From the NCBI GenBank assembly GCA_944323635.1, contig CALUTH010000003.1:1-34246 (forward strand): a DNA stretch of 34,246 nucleotides, written 5' to 3'. Source of the stretch: Candidatus Gastranaerophilales bacterium (lineage in GTDB: Bacteria; Cyanobacteriota; Vampirovibrionia; Gastranaerophilales; Gastranaerophilaceae). The position numbers and the translations under genes are program-made. How positions within the stretch are numbered: position 1 is the stretch's first letter; the number at the start of each line of letters is the position of its first letter. Below, piece after piece: positions 25,611-33,972 of the stretch. A model generated the notes under the pieces. The model was not told where the DNA came from and ran no database searches. It saw only the letters and a program-made list of their open reading frames with translations.

Positions 25611-26867
25611 TTACATATTATTAGATATACGTACTACATCAACATCATCTATCATCTTATGTAAAATATTCTTAGCCGCATTCAATTGTTTATCCTTTGA
25701 CTCATCGTTTGAAAATTTACCGGGGTCTACTTTTATATGCGGCTCAATGCCTTTATTATTTATATCATGATTTTTAGGCGTCAAATATTTAGCAATAGTC
25801 AAGTTAATTCCTGTTTCATTTGGTAAAGGTATAACACTTTGAACCATCCCTTTGCCAAATGACTTATGCCCGATTATTGTTGCTCGATTATAATCTTTCA
25901 TTGCACCCGAAAATATCTCGCTCGCGGAAGCACTTGCCTCGTTTATTAAAATCACTACAGGCTTATGAATTTTCTTCCCTGAAGAACTTGCCGCAAATAC
26001 GTTTTTCTTTCCATCTCGTGTAACAACACTTACTATTGTACCGGAATCTATAAAAGCTTCCGACAAATGAACAGCATTATCCAGAAGTCCGCCTGTATTC
26101 CATCTTAAATCAATTATTAACCCTTTACAGTCTTTTGTTTTTTCAAGCGCCGAATCTAGTTCATTTTTCATGTCAGAACTCAAAAAGCTGCTCAAATTAA
26201 TATAACCAATATCCCCGTAGACTTTTGTTTCAATCGTCTTAATTTTTATTTCTTCACGAGTCAATTCTTTTGTAAAAGTACGACCGCCCCGAAGGAAAGT
26301 AAGCACAACCTTTGTATCTTTTGCACCACGTATTAAATCTGCAACCTGATCTATCTTTTTCCCGTTGCATTCAACATTTCCAACTTTAAGTATAATGTCA
26401 TCAGGTTTTAGACCTGCCCTTTGAGCCGGCGTTTCCGGCACGACACTAAATACAGTTATTTTACCCGAATCATTATATATATTAACACCAATTCCATAAA
26501 TTTTTGATTTAATTGAAGTATTTAAATTCTTAAATTCTTCTTTAGTCATAAAATGGGTATATGGTTCATTAAGACTAGCAATCATTGTATCAATCGCAAC
26601 TTTCATATCATCATCTGTCTTAATTTTCCCTTTATAACGCTTAGTCCACTTCTTCCAATCTTGATGGTTTAAATCAGCTTCAATATATTGTTTTTCTATT
26701 AGTCCGGCAACCACATCAAATAATTTTTGTGGTTCCATGCTTTCTTTGTTAACTATAAGTCTATTATTTTTTATATCAACCGTTCTGGTATACGTATCAT
26801 AAAATACCTTATTAAGAGCTAATAGACAAAATAAAATTGCTATAATTGTAATAAGCTTTCTCATCAT
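25611..26867 (-). CDS. Carboxy-terminal processing protease (S41 family, CtpA-like)
   Basis: The 418-aa product has a membrane or signal helix (about 6-24), an N-terminal helical part, a PDZ domain (about 120-205, with GIGVNI, AGLKPDDIILKV) and an S41 protease domain. Catalytic Ser314 is in NEASASASEI and Lys339 in FGKGMVQS; the 25-residue spacing matches the known Ser/Lys dyad of plant D1 protease. Such enzymes trim C-termini of periplasmic or envelope proteins. I chose the ATG at 26867 because a TATAAT lies exactly six bases upstream and the TTG at 26873 would be within the promoter. No ribosome binding site is present. The 1215-aa gene lies 105 bases downstream on the same strand. Confidence 0.93.
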   Translation of the reverse strand: MMRKLITIIAILFCLLALNKVFYDTYTRTVDIKNNRLIVNKESMEPQKLFDVVAGLIEKQYIEADLNHQDWKKWTKRYKGKIKTDDDMKVAIDTMIASLNEPYTHFMTKEEFKNLNTSIKSKIYGIGVNIYNDSGKITVFSVVPETPAQRAGLKPDDIILKVGNVECNGKKIDQVADLIRGAKDTKVVLTFLRGGRTFTKELTREEIKIKTIETKVYGDIGYINLSSFLSSDMKNELDSALEKTKDCKGLIIDLRWNTGGLLDNAVHLSEAFIDSGTIVSVVTRDGKKNVFAASSSGKKIHKPVVILINEASASASEIFSGAMKDYNRATIIGHKSFGKGMVQSVIPLPNETGINLTIAKYLTPKNHDINNKGIEPHIKVDPGKFSNDESKDKQLNAAKNILHKMIDDVDVVRISNNM

Positions 26868-26873
26868 AACCAA

Positions 26874-26903
26874 ATTATAGCAAGAAAAAATCGTTTATAT
26901 CAA
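26874..26903 (-). promoter_or_regulatory. Sigma-70 promoter of ctpA giving a leaderless mRNA
   Basis: On the minus strand TTGATA (26898-26903), an 18-base spacer and an extended -10 TGCTATAAT (TATAAT at 26874-26879) are followed by six bases and the ATG at 26867. The expected transcription start coincides with the start codon. Confidence 0.7.
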
Positions 26904-26949
26904 TAATTCTTTCCATATTTTTATAAGGCTATTATATTTTTTTTATAAC

Positions 26950-27321
26950 TTAAGCAGCAAAAATATTTTTACTTTCATCAAGGGTAAAATCAAATAAATC
27001 TTGTTTCTCGGCAGCTGCATCAGGTATATCTATAAGCGCATCTTTAGTAAAAGATTTAATAGCAGCTTTATTGTTTAAAAAATTCAATGTTTGCTGCAAA
27101 TTATTATTAGTAAATGCTCTCGACGAAATATTGCAAATATAAGTCTCAGCCGGAATATATGTTTTGGTTGTATAATCCTCATACTGAGGCATTACACGAT
27201 CTACACTGCGCTCTTTTTTGTCTGCATTCTCAAATATTTCCTTTGTAAGCCTACGTAAAGTTTCGCGGTTTCTTTGTCCTGACGAATGAGTATTATTTCT
27301 GATTGAAAAATCTGCGACCAT
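26950..27321 (-). CDS. Orphan 123-aa protein behind a sigma-28 promoter
   Basis: I do not recognise the family. The 123-aa product is polar with no signal peptide or membrane helix. It has a basic N-terminal part (5-40, RNRETLRRLTKEIFENADKK), a Tyr/Thr-rich middle, a helical part (75-110) and an acidic tail ending NIFAA. A perfect sigma-28 type promoter (27358-27384) lies directly upstream on the same strand, so it is probably a late flagellar or motility-linked gene. AGGAAAAGGG precedes the ATG. It is small and acidic-tailed, but I do not see an FlgM anti-sigma motif, so that role is only a possibility. It is flanked by the dnaK terminator upstream and ctpA downstream. Confidence 0.75.
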   Translation of the reverse strand: MVADFSIRNNTHSSGQRNRETLRRLTKEIFENADKKERSVDRVMPQYEDYTTKTYIPAETYICNISSRAFTNNNLQQTLNFLNNKAAIKSFTKDALIDIPDAAAEKQDLFDFTLDESKNIFAA

Positions 27322-27357
27322 AATTATATCCCTTTTCCTTTTTCCCTGGTAATATAG

Positions 27358-27384
27358 TTATCGGCACATTTTTTCAAAACTTTA
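27358..27384 (-). promoter_or_regulatory. Perfect sigma-28 (FliA/SigD) consensus promoter
   Basis: On the minus strand the sequence reads TAAAGTTT (27377-27384), an 11-base spacer and GCCGATAA (27358-27365). This is identical to the enterobacterial FliA consensus TAAAGTTT-N11-GCCGATAA in all 16 positions and in spacing. The start would lie near 27350, about 30 bases before the ATG of the 123-aa gene. Confidence 0.85.
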
Positions 27385-27398
27385 ATTTTTGCTTGAAA

Positions 27399-27407
27399 TT
27401 GTTACAA
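27399..27407. promoter_or_regulatory. Palindrome TTGTTACAA upstream of the sigma-28 promoter
   Basis: A 4+1+4 palindrome 15 bases upstream of the sigma-28 -35 element. It resembles the sites at 7068-7080 and 11897-11907. Confidence 0.25.
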
Positions 27408-27427
27408 AAATTAACATTTAAAAAAGT

Positions 27428-27455
27428 AAAAAAGCCCATACAATGATGGGCTTTT
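27428..27455 (-). terminator. Intrinsic terminator of dnaK
   Basis: AAAAAGCCCAT (27428-27438) pairs with ATGGGCTTTTT (27445-27455), an 11-bp stem with a 6-base loop, 22 bases past the dnaK stop. T-runs exist on both strands but only the minus strand carries a gene into it. Confidence 0.9.
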
Positions 27456-27477
27456 TATCATTGAGAAAGGAACCTTG

Positions 27478-29319
27478 TTATTCTTTAGTATACTCCGCAT
27501 CAATAACATCGTCGTCTTTTGATGAAGAGTTACCAGAAGAGTTAGCATCTTCGCTGTTAGTTTGAGCCGTTTCTCCTTCCTTCTGAACTTGCTCATATGC
27601 TTTTTGTGAAATTGCGAACATTGTTTGCTGCAATTCTTCTGAAAGCTTTTTAAGTTCATCACTTGATTTATTTTCATCAAGAGCTTTTTGTAATGCAGCC
27701 TTGTTATCATCAAGTTTTTTCTTATCATCCTCTGAAATTTTACCATCAAAATCCTTAACAATTCTTTCAGCAGATGATATAAGCGAATTTGCATTATTTT
27801 TAATTTCAGCTTCTTCTTTCTTACGTTTATCTTCTGTAGCATTTGCTTCAGCTTCTTTAACCATCTTTTCAATATCTTGTTCAGACAGGTTAGAAGAGTT
27901 GGTAATTGTAATTTTTTGTTCCTTATTAGTAGCTTTATCTTTCGCAGAAACATTAACAATACCGTTAGCATCTATATCAAATGTAACTTCAATTTGAGGA
28001 ACACCTCTCATTGCAGGAGCAATTCCTTCCAATCTAAACATACCCAGTGACTTGTTATCGCTTGCCATAGGTCTTTCACCTTGAAGAACATTAATATCTA
28101 CAGCCGTCTGGTTATTTTCCGCTGTTGAAAATACTTGAGATTTCGAAACAGGGATTGTTGTATTTCTAGGAACAAGAGGAGTCATAACGCCGCCCAGTGT
28201 TTCAATACCAAGTGTAAGAGGAGTTACATCAAGCAAGACAATGTCTTTTACTTCCCCTGCAAGTACACCGGCTTGAATAGCTGCACCAACAGCAACAACT
28301 TCATCAGGGTTTACAGATTGGTTTGGCTCTTTACCTGTATATTCTTTGATTAATTGTTGAACCGCAGGAATACGTGTAGAACCACCGACCAATACAACTT
28401 CATCAATTTCATTCTTTGTTAACCCAGCATCTGACAATGCTTGTTCAACCGGTTTCTTACATCTATCCAAAAGGTCTCTTGAAAGTTCTTCAAATTTTGC
28501 TCTTGTTAAAGTCATTTCAAGGTGTTTTGGGCCGTTTGCATCAGCCGTAATATACATCAAACTAATCGGAGTTTCAACAATAGTTGAAAGTTCGCATTTA
28601 GCCTTTTCTGCAGCTTCTTTAATACGCTGCATTGCTTGTTTATCAGTTGTTAAGTCAATACCTGTATCTTTCTTAAATTCAGAAGTAATCCAATCCATGA
28701 TTTTTTGGTCGAAGTCATCACCACCTAAGTGTGTATCACCTGATGTTGAAAGAACTTCATGAACACCATCACCAATTTCAAGAATAGATACATCAAATGT
28801 ACCACCACCTAAGTCAAAAACCAAAACTTTTTCCGGTTTATCTTTTTCAAGTCCATAAGCAAGGGCAGCAGCCGTAGGTTCGTTTACAATACGTAAAACA
28901 TCCAATCCCGCAATTTTACCGGCATCCTTTGTTGCTTGTCTTTGAGCATCGTTAAAGTATGCAGGCACAGTAATTACAGCAGATGTAACCTTTTCTCCAA
29001 GGTATGCACTTGCATCATCTGCAAGCTTCCTTAAAATCATTGCTGAAATTTCTTGTGGTGTATAATCTTTTCCGTCAATGTTCTTTTTATAATCTTCGCC
29101 CATGTGACGTTTAATAGATGCAATTGTTTTATCCGGGTTTACAATTGCCTGACGCTTTGCCAACTGACCAACCAATCTTTCACCATTTTTTGTAAAACCA
29201 ACTATTGAAGGGGTTGTTCTTGTACCTTCAGCATTTGCTATAACTGTAGGATGTCCACCTTCCATAACTGCAACTACGGAGTTTGTTGTTCCTAAGTCAA
29301 TACCAATTGTTTTTGCCAT
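27478..29319 (-). CDS. dnaK: Chaperone DnaK (Hsp70)
   Basis: The 613-aa Hsp70 chaperone binds exposed hydrophobic segments of proteins and cycles with ATP. It has the nucleotide-binding domain ([10 protein letters not shown] at 5-14, [30 protein letters not shown]), the [14 protein letters not shown] linker, the substrate-binding domain and a helical lid ending in [18 protein letters not shown] lies about 10 bases before the ATG. The gene stands alone: no grpE or dnaJ is adjacent, and no CIRCE inverted repeat (TTAGCACTC type) is visible upstream. After [20 protein letters not shown] the sequence runs straight into PQEISAMIL, so it lacks the roughly 20-residue insertion of proteobacterial and most cyanobacterial DnaKs and resembles the Firmicutes form. 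Confidence 0.98.
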   Translation of the reverse strand: MAKTIGIDLGTTNSVVAVMEGGHPTVIANAEGTRTTPSIVGFTKNGERLVGQLAKRQAIVNPDKTIASIKRHMGEDYKKNIDGKDYTPQEISAMILRKLADDASAYLGEKVTSAVITVPAYFNDAQRQATKDAGKIAGLDVLRIVNEPTAAALAYGLEKDKPEKVLVFDLGGGTFDVSILEIGDGVHEVLSTSGDTHLGGDDFDQKIMDWITSEFKKDTGIDLTTDKQAMQRIKEAAEKAKCELSTIVETPISLMYITADANGPKHLEMTLTRAKFEELSRDLLDRCKKPVEQALSDAGLTKNEIDEVVLVGGSTRIPAVQQLIKEYTGKEPNQSVNPDEVVAVGAAIQAGVLAGEVKDIVLLDVTPLTLGIETLGGVMTPLVPRNTTIPVSKSQVFSTAENNQTAVDINVLQGERPMASDNKSLGMFRLEGIAPAMRGVPQIEVTFDIDANGIVNVSAKDKATNKEQKITITNSSNLSEQDIEKMVKEAEANATEDKRKKEEAEIKNNANSLISSAERIVKDFDGKISEDDKKKLDDNKAALQKALDENKSSDELKKLSEELQQTMFAISQKAYEQVQKEGETAQTNSEDANSSGNSSSKDDDVIDAEYTKE

Positions 29320-29439
29320 TTTTAATATCTCCTTTTCTATGAAATATAGTTATAATCTTTCTACATTATTATTAAATCACTTTTTTTCAGGAAACCTTAA
29401 AAAATAAACAAAAAATTAATAATTTAAAATAAACTTTCT

Positions 29440-29850
29440 TCAGGCAAGATAGTCCAAAATTGCGCCGCCAATCTCTTCATTTGGATCAAACGAACTCTCC
29501 GGCGGGTTTATAGCATTTCTTATAAGCATTGCGCACAGAGGGCCAAACGCATCCGGAACCTTTATTTTTCTGTAAATACCCGCCAGAAAAGTTTGAATAT
29601 TAGGAGAGGTTGTATTGTTATAGTTAGAAAGAACAGGGTACAATCGTTCACCGCCTTTTACGCCATTTTCTATAATCCTGTCTAATATATAGAGGTTCTC
29701 CACAACCTCTTCCTCTGATGAAGCATGCTTTAAATTATTTTCAATTTCAGGGAAGGCGGCTTCACCTTTGTTTATCACCGGCTTGATTTTTGTTTCATCA
29801 AACCGGCTGTAATTACAATTTACATCAGGTAATATCACTGTTCCGTACAT
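29440..29850 (-). CDS. Uncharacterised helical protein (136 aa)
   Basis: I do not recognise the family. The 136-aa product has no signal peptide or membrane helix. It starts with about 30 residues of extended character including EAAFPE. Helices follow with a spacing like short HEAT-type pairs (EEEVVENLYILDRIIENG, TFLAGIYRKI, FGPLCAMLIRNAI), and the tail is acidic. AAAGGAC lies six bases before the ATG. It is the last of three same-strand genes (42 bases after the 483-aa membrane protein), followed after 120 bases by dnaK. A soluble partner of the two upstream membrane-associated proteins is a reasonable guess. Confidence 0.72.
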   Translation of the reverse strand: MYGTVILPDVNCNYSRFDETKIKPVINKGEAAFPEIENNLKHASSEEEVVENLYILDRIIENGVKGGERLYPVLSNYNNTTSPNIQTFLAGIYRKIKVPDAFGPLCAMLIRNAINPPESSFDPNEEIGGAILDYLA

Positions 29851-29892
29851 ATTTAAGTCCTTTAAATGTAATCCTGCTCAGGCAGCGTATTA

Positions 29893-31344
29893 TTAAGAAT
29901 ACACGAATGGCGGCCCGTTCTTTATTTCAAATAATATATTATCTGCCATAACTTTTAACTCTTCATTTGATTTACCGTTAACCTTTTGCCGATAGAATTC
30001 ATTACACAACGGCTCAATTGCAGCGTCTTTTTTGGCTTTAAAGTTTCTTAATTCTGTTGCTACCAGTCTGCGCTGCAAATTCAATTCAATATCCGCATTA
30101 TATTTTTTCACCTGAACCTCTTTAACAGCTTCAAAAACATTCTTTCCTGTATAAGAAAGCGCGCTGATAGAACTAATCCCGATGAAGAGATTTCTAAACT
30201 GTTTATTATCGCTATTCATCAACCAATCGTAAAAGAATGAAAGGTAATCATTCACATGAGAATAATATGTAATTTTATTTCGTCCTGACCCGCCCATAAC
30301 ACTGTTCGCCTGTTCTATAGGAGAAGTTACGCTTTCTATAAACTGTTTTGTCAACCGCCGTTTTTCTTCTTCAGGTAAATTAAGTTTTCCAACGACCCGC
30401 TTAATATATTCCGGCTCTGCCCAAATTGTTTCTAAAAGCTTCTCAAGATAATTAAGTTCTTCTTTATTTTCTGTCTTGCTTTTACCTTCATTTATAAAAT
30501 TGACAGTACTCTCTATCATTGATTTTGTTTTATCAACGCCGCTTTTTATATTCTGGGCGTTTTTTCGCAGATTTTTCATAGCAAAATACCCCAATCCTGC
30601 AATGGAAACAACAGTACCAAGCGCCGCCATCCAATAATTTAGTCCGTTATTTCTTTTGTCACCGTTATTATCTGACTTAAAGTTGACATTACCTTTACTT
30701 GAGACCTCTTTATCTGCATTTCCGCCCAGGTCCAAAGAAAATTGTCTCGCCTTTTGTGAAAGAAGGCTTCTTATAATCTGAATTTTTCCTGAAAAACACT
30801 GTGCCTCAACTTTAACAAGATTTTCCTGCAAATTTTTCTGGATATCAGCCTCTCGTTTTTTTACCCAAATCTCCTTGCACCCGTCAATAAACATCTTACC
30901 AAGAAACACCATTGAACTTAACGCAATAACACCCGAAAACGCCTGAATTGTCTTTTTATTAGGAGAGTGCAGCATGCTGAACATACTCTGATGTAATTCA
31001 TCGTTAACACAGTGGTTTCGCGTTATTCCGGGGAGTTTTTCGCTGTCCGGCTTTGAAATATAAGAAATAAATTTTGTACCTAAAAACAATGCCCCCATAA
31101 TACCAAGGGAAGCCGCACAGAGAGGAAGCAAGCCCCTCTCTTTTTTTGTTTCCACCTCATAAAGTTTTTCGGGCATTTGGGTTTGCTTTGATATGACCAG
31201 TGTATCATATGTTTCATCAAGGGTTACATCCTTCATAAAATTGTTAACAACAACACCCTCCATCAAGCTTGTTTGATTTTTCTTCTGGGTATTCGTCATA
31301 TTCCTGCGTGTCATTCTTGTTTCTATATCTTGTTCAAGTTTCAT
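29893..31344 (-). CDS. Uncharacterised membrane protein with an internal duplication (483 aa)
   Basis: I do not recognise the family. A polar N-terminus (1-70) precedes hydrophobic segments at about 71-95, 134-153, 236-256 and 386-402. Residues 136-188 and 387-439 are repeats of each other: both read F-x-G-(V/I) ... GK, then KExxVKKxxADIxxNLQxxLV and a downstream ExxxF. This indicates duplication of a membrane-helix plus amphipathic-helix module. The rest is charged and helical. The ATG overlaps the end of the upstream 217-aa gene by 11 bases, with GAGGACGATA as ribosome binding site. The pair is translationally coupled and probably works together at the membrane. Confidence 0.78.
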   Translation of the reverse strand: MKLEQDIETRMTRRNMTNTQKKNQTSLMEGVVVNNFMKDVTLDETYDTLVISKQTQMPEKLYEVETKKERGLLPLCAASLGIMGALFLGTKFISYISKPDSEKLPGITRNHCVNDELHQSMFSMLHSPNKKTIQAFSGVIALSSMVFLGKMFIDGCKEIWVKKREADIQKNLQENLVKVEAQCFSGKIQIIRSLLSQKARQFSLDLGGNADKEVSSKGNVNFKSDNNGDKRNNGLNYWMAALGTVVSIAGLGYFAMKNLRKNAQNIKSGVDKTKSMIESTVNFINEGKSKTENKEELNYLEKLLETIWAEPEYIKRVVGKLNLPEEEKRRLTKQFIESVTSPIEQANSVMGGSGRNKITYYSHVNDYLSFFYDWLMNSDNKQFRNLFIGISSISALSYTGKNVFEAVKEVQVKKYNADIELNLQRRLVATELRNFKAKKDAAIEPLCNEFYRQKVNGKSNEELKVMADNILFEIKNGPPFVYS

Positions 31345-31987
31345 TATCGTCCTCTTTTTGCCTACGGCGCAGTTTTCTTAAAAAGCGGTTAAAATTAAAT
31401 ATTTTTTTATCATCTTCAATATACCTATTTTTTTCATTGTTATTTTCTGCTCCAAACAGTTCAAATAATTTGAAAAATTTATTTTTTATTTCTTTAATAA
31501 ACTCGTTGAGTTTTTCTTTTGCTGTTTCCAACCCTTTTAACATTTCTCCGAAAATTGCCGCAATTTTATCTGATATATCAACAACTTTGGAAAATGTATT
31601 CTGCAGTAACTGTAGAGGCAAAATAAGAAAAAGCCTTACTGGTAAAGAAATAAAAATACCTCCGGGAATGTGAGAAAACATTGCCGCAAACTCACTCATT
31701 TTTGCTGCCATTTTACCAAACTTATCAGCCAGCAATTGAAGCTGTAAAGTAAGGAGTTTAAAGTTTAACCTCTGTTTTTCGGAAGCACGTCTTTGTGCCT
31801 TTAAGAAGTATCCTATTGCCTCACACTGGTTCCAGCTCATCATCGGCAGTTTTGAAGATTTAAAATTAAACTCAGTTCTTTTTCCGCCACCACCCATATT
31901 AGAACATATCGGACAGGCTGACGGAGGCATACCATGCGGGCACAATCCGGCACGCGGCTGCATTACAGAAGTTACATTATTAGTCAA
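31334..31987 (-). CDS. Uncharacterised protein with CxHxxxxxxCxxC motif (217 aa)
   Basis: I do not recognise a named family. The N-terminus has CPHGMPPSACPIC (Cys16, His18, Cys25, Cys28), a likely zinc-binding knuckle, then a Gly run and TEFNFKSS (38-45). Residues 55-105 are helical, 105-130 are hydrophobic (GGIFISLPVRLFLILPLQLL) and may enter the membrane, and 135-180 form a long amphipathic helix. The tail is very basic and then acidic. The start is TTG at 31987 with AGGAAG seven bases upstream. It is the first gene of a three-gene minus-strand unit and overlaps the next by 11 bases. An imperfect leader hairpin lies at 32020-32044. Confidence 0.75.
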   Translation of the reverse strand: MTNNVTSVMQPRAGLCPHGMPPSACPICSNMGGGGKRTEFNFKSSKLPMMSWNQCEAIGYFLKAQRRASEKQRLNFKLLTLQLQLLADKFGKMAAKMSEFAAMFSHIPGGIFISLPVRLFLILPLQLLQNTFSKVVDISDKIAAIFGEMLKGLETAKEKLNEFIKEIKNKFFKLFELFGAENNNEKNRYIEDDKKIFNFNRFLRKLRRRQKEDDNET

Positions 31988-32019
31988 ATTAAAACTTCCT
32001 CGCTATTCAATACATAAAG

Positions 32020-32044
32020 ATAATACTTTGCTCCGAAGTATTAT
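32020..32044. other. Hairpin in the leader of the 217-aa gene
   Basis: ATAATACTT (32020-32028) pairs perfectly with AAGTATTAT (32036-32044) with a 7-base loop, about 33 bases before the TTG start at 31987. It could be a leader structure affecting expression. The rest of the 211-base gap up to the fliD terminator shows no gene I can support. Confidence 0.35.
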
Positions 32045-32145
32045 TAACATTGAGCATTCCGGCTATTACGGCTGCGGCACAGCTGGAGATATTCACTCCA
32101 TTTCCTCACAGATAAATCGTAAAATAAGATGGTGTCTTTGTCAAT

Positions 32146-32182
32146 AAAAAAGAGCGTTCGATTAACTCGAACGCTCTTTTTT
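32146..32182. terminator. Strong terminator downstream of fliD
   Basis: AAAAAAGAGCGTTCGA (32146-32161) pairs perfectly with TCGAACGCTCTTTTTT (32167-32182), a 16-bp stem with a 5-base loop. T-runs lie on both strands. It is 17 bases past the fliD stop, so fliD is its main client. Confidence 0.93.
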
Positions 32183-32198
32183 TTTTATTCCATAAAGA

Positions 32199-33932
32199 CT
32201 AACCGCTCAATAGCGAACTATAGTTCGCATTAAGTTGTGAAATAGTCGTTTCCATCGCCGCGAATTTTGCTTCTAGTCTTGCCTGATATGTATCAACAGA
32301 CTCTTGTTTTCTGGTTATTCTGTCCTGCATATTAGAAACTTGAGTACTCAGTGAAGATTCTTTTGTCGAGAAATACCCCCCGGAATACAGGACATTATCA
32401 ACGGTCGATTTAAGAGATTTAAATATACCGTTGGTACCAAGTAACAATTCTTTTACAGAATCACTATTTTCTGCAAGAGCTTCCGCTAATTCATCCGCAT
32501 CAAGAGTCAAGGAAACAGTATCACTTGCAAGAGCACTGCTTGCTTCTTCTGTACTAATACCTATTTGAGACAACAATGAAAAATCACCATCTGTTTGAAT
32601 AGCTGAATTCATCGTATTTCTTAAAGTTGTATAAATCGTATTTAAGGTTGTTTCTCCATGCAAATCACCGGATTGAGCAGTAGCCGTATCAATTTCTGAC
32701 ATTAATGAATTATAAGCATCAACAACTTCAGTAAGAGCCTCAGTTATTTTGGTAGTATCCTGTGCTATGGTTAATGTGGTATCCCCTGTTTCTTCCGTAT
32801 TAACAGACTTAAGGTTTAATGTTAAACCGGTAATACGTGATACATCAGCAGTAACAGTATTAGATGTAGAAGTAATGTCCGTACCATTAATATTGACAAT
32901 AGCATTTTGTCCTAATTCTTGCGCAGCCGTAACCAGCTTAGTAGAAGTAATGTTATTGCTACTATCACGCTCGGTAACAGTTAACCCCATAACATCAGTA
33001 AAATTACTGGTTCCTGCTTCTACATTAATATATGAAGAGCCTTCAACAGTAGACCTTAAGACAAGCTTACCATTCGCCGCATCCCAAGAAGCAAAGACAT
33101 TAGAATCTTCACTATTATTAATTTGTGAAATAATATTATCCAATGTTGTATTAGAGTCAATAGTAAATGTAGCATTTCCTATTGTAAATGTACCTTCTGT
33201 AATCTGAGAAGTAAAACCGGCATTTGCATCAGTTAACACGGTAGAACCGGTAACTTTATATACAGAAGAAGCAGACTGGTATACACCATCCTCATTCATT
33301 TCTAAGCCTAGTAAAGAAACAAAGTTTGAAGTATCAGTGTTTGCTCCGATTCTCAACTCTGAACCTGAATTGGAAGCCTCAATAGACAAAATGCCTGTAT
33401 CCGGATCAATAGAAAGAGTTGCACCTGCAGTGCTCAAACGTGATTGGAGATTGGCAACCGTATCATTTTCATCAATATTAATTTCAGATCTAACACCATC
33501 AACATATACAGTTAAGGTGCCTGCCTGAATACCCAAATCAGAAAGCCTCGTGTTACCATCAGCCACCTCACTTGCCGCATCAACTCCCTGAGCGGTTGTC
33601 ATTGTTGCAAGTTGTTTAACAGTTATATCATAGGTATCACGAATTGCATCTGTCGTAACAGTTGCAGTAAATACCGATTCATCACTTGAAGTAGCAGTAT
33701 TAGCTGCAAATATATCAGATGATGAACTGTACAAAGAATCTGTTAAAGCCTGAAGAGCAGTCTGAAAATTTGTAAATGAAGTCTTTAAATTAGAAAGAGT
33801 TGTCTGTGTTTGTTGTATAGCAGATAACTGATTTTGTAAAGACGTTACACCAAGTTGTTTCACAGAGACTAAAGCGCTAACCCACGAGTCTGTATCTAAC
33901 CCTGTTGCTAAACCACTGAATGAAATTGACAT
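32199..33932 (-). CDS. fliD: Flagellar hook-associated protein 2 (filament cap)
   Basis: FliD caps the flagellar filament and guides flagellin folding at the tip. The 577-aa sequence shows the N-terminal SISFSGLATGLDTDSWVSAL with a following heptad helix (FliD_N, about 1-105) and Ser/Thr/Asn-rich surface domains. The C-terminal FliD_C region includes VVDAYNSLMSEI, SQIGIS and the end coiled coil RITRKQESVDTYQARLEAKF. As usual for the family, it lacks Cys and has no signal peptide, being exported by the flagellar apparatus. AGGAAGGA precedes the ATG. It is monocistronic between a good sigma-70 promoter and a strong terminator; fliS and other flagellar genes are not adjacent in the window. Confidence 0.95.
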   Translation of the reverse strand: MSISFSGLATGLDTDSWVSALVSVKQLGVTSLQNQLSAIQQTQTTLSNLKTSFTNFQTALQALTDSLYSSSSDIFAANTATSSDESVFTATVTTDAIRDTYDITVKQLATMTTAQGVDAASEVADGNTRLSDLGIQAGTLTVYVDGVRSEINIDENDTVANLQSRLSTAGATLSIDPDTGILSIEASNSGSELRIGANTDTSNFVSLLGLEMNEDGVYQSASSVYKVTGSTVLTDANAGFTSQITEGTFTIGNATFTIDSNTTLDNIISQINNSEDSNVFASWDAANGKLVLRSTVEGSSYINVEAGTSNFTDVMGLTVTERDSSNNITSTKLVTAAQELGQNAIVNINGTDITSTSNTVTADVSRITGLTLNLKSVNTEETGDTTLTIAQDTTKITEALTEVVDAYNSLMSEIDTATAQSGDLHGETTLNTIYTTLRNTMNSAIQTDGDFSLLSQIGISTEEASSALASDTVSLTLDADELAEALAENSDSVKELLLGTNGIFKSLKSTVDNVLYSGGYFSTKESSLSTQVSNMQDRITRKQESVDTYQARLEAKFAAMETTISQLNANYSSLLSG

Positions 33933-33972
33933 CTTTAAGTTCCTTCCTGATTATATTCTTCCATGTATAATT

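Noticed and set aside
27411-27971. 186-aa minus-strand open frame overlapping the 3' end of dnaK
   Set aside because: It is a +1-frame shadow of dnaK with Lys/Leu-only composition and runs through the dnaK terminator.
29320-29439. Search for a CIRCE heat-shock operator upstream of dnaK
   Set aside because: No TTAGCACTC-N9-GAGTGCTAA-like repeat is present; the gap is plain AT-rich DNA with a ribosome binding site.
32749-33207. 152-aa plus-strand open frame opposite fliD
   Set aside because: Val/Ser-rich mirror of the Thr/Asn-rich FliD sequence, with no start signals.
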